Below, piece by piece: positions 8,037 through 11,847 of a DNA stretch of 11,847 nucleotides. Origin of the DNA: Chloroflexota bacterium (GTDB lineage Bacteria; Chloroflexota; Anaerolineae; Anaerolineales; UBA11579); assembly GCA_003250455.1 (NCBI GenBank), contig QKGK01000017.1, forward strand, positions 1-11,847, given 5' to 3'. The position numbers and the translations under genes were made by a program. Position 1 is the stretch's first letter; every line of letters begins with the position of its first letter. The notes below the pieces were generated by a model. It was not told the origin of the DNA and made no database searches. It worked only from the letters and a program-made list of their open reading frames with translations.

Positions 8037-9442
8037 TGCAAGACCACGAATTCCTCTCCCAGGTTTCTCTCTTTTCGGGCATGTCGCATGAAGACCTGCA
8101 CGCCATCGAATCGGTGATGGAAGAGATCAACCTCCAGCCGGGCGAGGTGCTTTTCCGCGAAGGCGACCCCGGCGACAACGCCTACATCATCAAACAGGGA
8201 GAACTGGAGATCCTGACCGAATCCAACGGGCGGGAAGTGCTGCTATCCCTGCGGACGGATAATGCCGTCATCGGGGAGATGGCCCTGGTGCAGTCCTCAC
8301 CGCGCACCGCCACCGTCCGGGCGCGCTCAAAATCCAAACTCTTTGCCATCAAGAAGGACAACTTCGACAACATGCTGTTGAACAGCCCGTCGGCCATGCA
8401 GGCGGTCTTAAAGATGATGCTGGCGCGCTACGATAACAGCCGCATCGCCCTGCAGCAGAGCGAAAAAATGGCCCAACTGGGCACCCTGACCGCCGGAGTG
8501 GCGCACGAACTGAACAACCCGGCCGCATCGGTCAAGCGCAACGCCGCCCACCTGCTGGACTCGATCAAGGGCCTGGATGATGCCTACGCCCTGATCTGCC
8601 AGCTTAATTTTGATGAAAAGCAGTGGCAGACCCTGGATGAGCTATCTGATAAGGCCTTCGAGAGCGCCTTCTCCCCGCCGGTGCTGGATTCCCTCACCCG
8701 CAGCGACCGGGAAGACCAGATCGAAACCTGGTTAAGCAGCCACCAGGTGGAAGAGACCTGGATGATCGCCCCCAACCTGGTCAATCTGAATTTCAACCAG
8801 GAAGAGCTGGCCGCACTGGCAGACGAATTCCCTGCCGAGAAGCTCCCCTGCCTGATCGACTGGCTCAACGCCACCTACACTGCCTACAGCCTATTGAACG
8901 AGCTGTCTCTCGGCGCGGAGCGCATTTCCACGATCGTCAAATCGCTAAAGGACTATTCCTTTTTGGACCAGGCGCCTGTCCAGTCGGTGGATGTGTGCGA
9001 AGGGCTGGATAACACCCTCACCATGCTGCACTATAAGCTCAAATCCGCCTCGGTGGAGGTGGTGCGCGACTACGCCCCCGACCTGCCGAGCATTATGGCC
9101 TACGGCAGCGAGCTTAACCAGGTGTGGACCAACATCATCGACAACGCCATCTATGCCCTGAAAGACCAGCCCGAACCGAAGATCCAGATCCGCGCCCGCA
9201 AAGAAAGCGTGTGGGTGGTGGTCGAGATCGAGGATAACGGTTCAGGGATTCCCAAAGAGGTGCTGCCGAAGATATTTGACGCCTTCTATACCACCAAAGG
9301 CCCCGGCAAAGGCACCGGCCTCGGTCTGAACATCAGCTACAGCATCGTGGTGCAGAAACACCGCGGCGATGTGAAAGTACACTCCCAACCAGGCAAAACC
9401 GTGTTCGAAGTATGGCTTCCGATCAATTTCGAAAGCAAATAG
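8036..9442 (+). CDS. Cyclic-nucleotide-binding domain sensor histidine kinase (soluble)
   Basis: This 468-residue protein has no membrane segment. Residues about 5-120 are a cyclic-nucleotide-binding domain with an apparently complete phosphate-binding cassette: GEMALV with E81, then PRTATV with R90, the residues that hold the cyclic phosphate and ribose in PKA/PKG/CRP-type domains. The H-box is at 150-163 (VAHELNNP, phospho-acceptor H157). A segment of about 100 residues then separates this helix from the second dimerisation helix (around 295-320). The ATPase domain has an N-box (N370), G1 (D400-N-G-S-G), and G2 (GKGTGLGL, 424-431). Expected role: autophosphorylation controlled by cAMP or cGMP, with phosphotransfer to a receiver. 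The ATG shares one base with the upstream TGA (TGATG), a hallmark of translational coupling, so the receiver-flavoreductase is the obvious partner, though this is inference. T91 follows R90, as in cGMP-preferring PKG sites. Confidence 0.93.
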   Translation: MQDHEFLSQVSLFSGMSHEDLHAIESVMEEINLQPGEVLFREGDPGDNAYIIKQGELEILTESNGREVLLSLRTDNAVIGEMALVQSSPRTATVRARSKSKLFAIKKDNFDNMLLNSPSAMQAVLKMMLARYDNSRIALQQSEKMAQLGTLTAGVAHELNNPAASVKRNAAHLLDSIKGLDDAYALICQLNFDEKQWQTLDELSDKAFESAFSPPVLDSLTRSDREDQIETWLSSHQVEETWMIAPNLVNLNFNQEELAALADEFPAEKLPCLIDWLNATYTAYSLLNELSLGAERISTIVKSLKDYSFLDQAPVQSVDVCEGLDNTLTMLHYKLKSASVEVVRDYAPDLPSIMAYGSELNQVWTNIIDNAIYALKDQPEPKIQIRARKESVWVVVEIEDNGSGIPKEVLPKIFDAFYTTKGPGKGTGLGLNISYSIVVQKHRGDVKVHSQPGKTVFEVWLPINFESK

Positions 9443-9444
9443 GA
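9441..9444 (+). promoter_or_regulatory. Ribosome-binding site overlapping the kinase stop codon
   Basis: AGGA begins within the TAG stop of the kinase gene and lies 8 bases before the ATG at 9453. This fixes the start of the DUF2652 protein and supports cotranscription. Confidence 0.5.
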
Positions 9445-9452
9445 TAAAAAGA

Positions 9453-10610
9453 ATGACGCAAAAGGGATATATTCTGATCGCCGACATCTCAGGCTACACA
9501 GAATATCTCAGCCAAACGGAGTTGGCCCACGCCCAGGACATCCTGGAGACCCTGATGCAGGCCCTGGTAGAAAATATCCAGCCGCCGATCGCCATTTCGC
9601 GCATCGAGGGCGACGGCATTTTTGCGTACACCACGGAAGGCAGCTTTCTCCAGGGGCAAACCCTGCTAGAAGTGATCGAACAACTATACAGCTCATTCGC
9701 CTTTCAGCTGGAACATATCAAACGCAACACCACCTGCACCTGCCAGGCCTGCAGGCGCATCCCCGAGCTGGGGCTGAAGATGGTCCTTCACTACGGAGAA
9801 TTCGGCCTGCAGCATGTGGCCAATATGACCGACCTAGTGGGGAACAGCGTCAACCTGGCGCACCGGCTGACGAAAAACACGATCAAAGAGACCACCGGGG
9901 TCTCTGATTACGCATTTTTCACCACCGAGAGCATCCATGCCATGCACCTGATCGACTTTGCTGAATCCACAATGGTGAAACACACCGAAACCTACGAACA
10001 CATTGGTGAGGTGCACGGATATGTGTACGACTTAAAACCCGTCTGGCAGCGGGACCGGGAACGCCACCGGGTATTTATCCCCCCGGGAGAAGCCGCAGTG
10101 GAAACCACGCTCGATCTGCCGGTTTCTTTGCCCATCGCATGGGACTACCTGCTGGACCCGGAGATCCGCAGATCGTTTTTAGGCGCTGACAAAATCGATA
10201 CCTCCAAAGTGGATGGTCGCATGACGATCGGTTCCAGATATCACTGCGCCCATGGAGACGCGATCCTCGACCAGGTGATCCTGGACATGCAGCCCTTTGA
10301 ATACTTCACATTTCGACAATTCATGTTTTTGCCGGGGAACATCCCGGCAACATCGGATTGCACAACCCGTTTGGATGAAATCCCAACCGGCACCCGGGTG
10401 ACGTTTTATTTTACAAAACCGGCCACCAGTAACCCGCTGGGCAAGGTAATGGCGAATCTGATGCTGGGGGGGATGAAAAAGATGTTGACCAGCGGTACCG
10501 AATTTACCAAAACAATCCTGCTCAAGGCAATTGCAGCCAATGAATCGGGGGATATGCCAAAAATAAAAATTCAACTACCCACCAACGAAGAAAGTGAGAA
10601 CACAAAATGA
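9453..10610 (+). CDS. DUF2652 class III cyclase-like domain fused to SRPBCC ligand-binding domain
   Basis: This 385-residue soluble protein starts with a DUF2652 domain (about 4-195), a relative of class III nucleotide cyclases. The catalytic pattern looks intact: metal aspartates D11 (ADISGYT) and D54 (EGDG), D127 at the base-specifying position (TDLVGN), and N134 and R138 (VNLAHRL). The base-specifying Lys position is Arg (R50). A CxCxxC cluster (C95, C97, C100), which I recall as typical of DUF2652, precedes the HYGEFG stretch. Residues about 212-360 resemble an SRPBCC (START/polyketide-cyclase-like) fold, which usually encloses a hydrophobic ligand. Inference: either a second, ligand-gated cyclase feeding the kinase upstream, or a cyclase-like regulator. 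Activity has to be tested, because the family is formally of unknown function. It lies 10 bases after the kinase and overlaps the next gene by 4 bases (ATGA). Confidence 0.85.
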   Translation: MTQKGYILIADISGYTEYLSQTELAHAQDILETLMQALVENIQPPIAISRIEGDGIFAYTTEGSFLQGQTLLEVIEQLYSSFAFQLEHIKRNTTCTCQACRRIPELGLKMVLHYGEFGLQHVANMTDLVGNSVNLAHRLTKNTIKETTGVSDYAFFTTESIHAMHLIDFAESTMVKHTETYEHIGEVHGYVYDLKPVWQRDRERHRVFIPPGEAAVETTLDLPVSLPIAWDYLLDPEIRRSFLGADKIDTSKVDGRMTIGSRYHCAHGDAILDQVILDMQPFEYFTFRQFMFLPGNIPATSDCTTRLDEIPTGTRVTFYFTKPATSNPLGKVMANLMLGGMKKMLTSGTEFTKTILLKAIAANESGDMPKIKIQLPTNEESENTK

Positions 10611-10945
10611 AAGAAGATGCTTCTGGAAAAATCCGTGTGGCCGAAACCGTATTGGAAAAGATCAACAACAACACCTTTGACACCAAAGGCTGCGAGCATG
10701 TCAAAGATATCCAGGTGGTCGCGCCTTCTTCACAGGGCTGCGAAGAATGTTTAAAGACCGGGGACCGCTGGGTGCACTTGCGCGTCTGCCTGATCTGCGG
10801 CAAGACTGGCTGCTGCGACAATTCCAAGAACAAGCACGCCCGCGCCCACTACAACGAGACCGGGCACACCATGATCGTCTCGTACGAGCCAAATGAGGAT
10901 TGGCTGTGGTGTTATACCCATGAACTGGGCTGGCTGCCGAAGTGA
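10607..10945 (+). CDS. Small UBP-type zinc-finger protein
   Basis: This 112-residue protein is almost entirely one zf-UBP domain. The expected metal ligands are visible: C29 and H31 (CEH), C45/C48, C61/C64, C69, and H77, H81 and H87 (the HARAH segment and then GH). In eukaryotic deubiquitinases and HDAC6 this fold binds the free C-terminal Gly-Gly of ubiquitin. Free-standing copies occur in bacteria without ubiquitin, and their ligand is unknown to me. Its ATG lies inside the stop of the DUF2652 gene (ATGA), so it is translationally coupled and is probably the last gene of the operon. It could be a partner or adaptor of the flavoreductase or kinase, for example by binding a protein C-terminus; that is inference. 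Confidence 0.88.
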   Translation: MKEDASGKIRVAETVLEKINNNTFDTKGCEHVKDIQVVAPSSQGCEECLKTGDRWVHLRVCLICGKTGCCDNSKNKHARAHYNETGHTMIVSYEPNEDWLWCYTHELGWLPK

Positions 10946-10999
10946 TGGTGAACGAGTGGTTTCTTGCTCATTTCCCCGGATAACGGGAATCGGTAAACA

Positions 11000-11026
11000 T
11001 TGACGTATAATGGAAACAGGTATGCT
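11000..11026 (+). promoter_or_regulatory. Possible promoter for the AAA_28 gene
   Basis: The 111-base gap after the zinc-finger gene contains TTGACG (11000-11005), a 15-base spacer and TATGCT (11021-11026). A perfect TATAAT is also present at 11006-11011, but with no recognisable -35 at the right distance. Either could start a separate transcript for the downstream genes. The evidence is weak, but the larger gap and the different protein type also suggest that the operon ends before it. Confidence 0.3.
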
Positions 11027-11056
11027 TGATAAATAACGCTCATTTAATAGAATGAA

Positions 11057-11656
11057 ATGGTCAGAACCTGCTCAAGAACGATCGAGTTAGATCCGGATAT
11101 TTTGTCGACACCCTTCAAGATTGAAACCAATTGGTATGTGTTAACAGGTGCTGCATGTACTGGAAAAACAACCTTGATCGAACTGGTGGCTGAAAAGGGG
11201 TATCAAATCGTACCAGAGAGTGCGCGGATATTCTTTGAACAGGAAATGGAAAAAGGGCGGGCATTGGCAGATATTCGCAAAGATGAAGGCAGCTTACAGC
11301 GTGAAATAGCCGCCATGCAGTGGAAATTTGAGCACACGTGTGACCCAAACAGGGCCACCTTTCTTGATCGGGCGCTGCCGGATTCTCTCACTTTCTACCG
11401 GGTATCTGGTTTAAATCCAAACGAAATACTGCCAAAATGTTATTTCCATCGTTATTCTGCTGTATTTCTCCTCGATCGGCTGCCCCTTCACCGGGATCAA
11501 ACCCTGGGGCCAGAGGACGACGAGACTTCGGAGTTTCTCAATGAATGGCTCTTGCGGGATTACCGCGCATTAGGGTATCACGTGATCAAAGTCCCCGTAC
11601 TGCCGCCACCAGAGCGGCTTGCCTTTATCCTGCAAAGGATCTCTGAAAAACAATGA
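11057..11656 (+). CDS. AAA_28-type P-loop ATP-binding protein
   Basis: This 199-residue protein looks like a small soluble P-loop kinase/ATPase of the AAA_28 group (NadR-kinase-like). It has a Walker A GAACTGKT (31-38) after a short beta strand (WYVLTG), then a VPESAR segment, and TFLDRALPDS, where the Asp and the RxxPD motif match this family. The end is a lid-and-helix segment rich in Arg. Its substrate is not apparent. No other ATG precedes the Walker A in frame, so 11057 is taken as the start; the ribosome-binding site is poor (AGAATGAA). It is separated from the signalling operon by 111 bases and has a lower GC content, so I do not assign it to that system. Confidence 0.75.
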   Translation: MVRTCSRTIELDPDILSTPFKIETNWYVLTGAACTGKTTLIELVAEKGYQIVPESARIFFEQEMEKGRALADIRKDEGSLQREIAAMQWKFEHTCDPNRATFLDRALPDSLTFYRVSGLNPNEILPKCYFHRYSAVFLLDRLPLHRDQTLGPEDDETSEFLNEWLLRDYRALGYHVIKVPVLPPPERLAFILQRISEKQ

Positions 11657-11691
11657 ACCCACATTTCCCTATCCGCCCAGGACAATCCAAA

Positions 11692-11847
11692 ATGCGTTAT
11701 AACCTGAAACGGTTACTGCTCATACCCTGGATAATTATCCTGGTTGGCTGCTCTCTCCCGAGTCGCGGGGAAGGCACGCTCATCGGGCATGTCACGATTG
11801 GGCCATTGGTGCCGGTTTTGCGTGAGGGCGAACCAGAACCAACCCCT
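11692..11847 (+). CDS. Lipoprotein of unknown function, N-terminal part (runs off right edge)
   Basis: Fifty-two codons are present. A basic start (MRYNLKR), a hydrophobic core and the lipobox LVGC form a lipoprotein signal peptide; the Cys is residue 20, so the mature protein should be lipid-anchored outside the cytoplasmic membrane. The mature start (GTLIGHVTIGPL) and the Pro/Glu-rich stretch after it resemble the start of secreted Chloroflexota proteins with an extracellular beta-sandwich, but too little is present for a family call. AGGA (11679-11682) 9 bases upstream supports this ATG. An in-frame ATG at 11653 overlaps the upstream stop (ATGA) and would add 13 residues, giving a less typical signal peptide. 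Confidence 0.65.
   Translation, partial: MRYNLKRLLLIPWIIILVGCSLPSRGEGTLIGHVTIGPLVPVLREGEPEPTP

Noticed and set aside
10972..10989. A hairpin (TTCCC / GGGAA) after the zinc-finger gene as operon terminator.
   Set aside because: The stem has only five base pairs with an eight-base loop and no T-tract follows, so it is not a convincing intrinsic terminator.
11057..11847. The AAA_28 gene and the lipoprotein as further members of the signalling system.
   Set aside because: They follow a 111-base gap with a possible promoter, have lower GC content, and their protein types have no evident link to cyclic nucleotides or redox signalling.

Overview
The window looks like chromosomal DNA of a Chloroflexota bacterium, probably of the Anaerolineae type. 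This rests on protein architecture (double zinc ribbon, class III cyclase, STAND-type ATPase and TPR in one soluble chain, present twice) and on GC-rich genes separated by AT-rich gaps. No rRNA or marker gene is present, so the assignment is tentative. I see no mobile element, CRISPR array, tRNA or rRNA.

Layout. Positions 1-2139 (minus strand) hold the first 713 codons of a zinc-ribbon/cyclase/ATPase protein that runs off the left edge. Positions 2140-2657 are an AT-rich divergent regulatory region with one good extended -10 promoter facing right and an imperfect 22-bp dyad. From 2658 to 10945 five plus-strand genes are packed as one apparent operon, with gaps of 12 and 10 bases and overlaps of 1 and 4 bases. 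They are (1) a paralogue of the first gene, complete with TPR tail; (2) a response-regulator receiver fused to a glutaredoxin-like domain and a thioredoxin-reductase-like flavoprotein; (3) a soluble histidine kinase with an N-terminal cyclic-nucleotide-binding domain; (4) a DUF2652 class III cyclase-like domain fused to an SRPBCC domain; (5) a small UBP-type zinc-finger protein. After a 111-base gap with a possible promoter come an AAA_28-type P-loop protein (11057-11656) and the first 52 codons of a lipoprotein (from 11692, open at the right edge).

How the genes may work together (inference). The operon contains every step of a cytoplasmic signalling chain: cyclases that could make cAMP or cGMP, a histidine kinase with an apparently intact cyclic-nucleotide pocket, and a receiver domain whose output is a flavoenzyme instead of a DNA-binding domain. 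That flavoenzyme lacks the CxxC disulfide of thioredoxin reductase, and its glutaredoxin-like domain lacks cysteines too, so it probably does not reduce thioredoxin in the usual way. No protein in this set has an evident signal peptide or membrane span. The best candidate for a little-described system is this cyclic nucleotide - phosphorelay - redox module (2658-10945), with the zinc-finger protein as a possible accessory.
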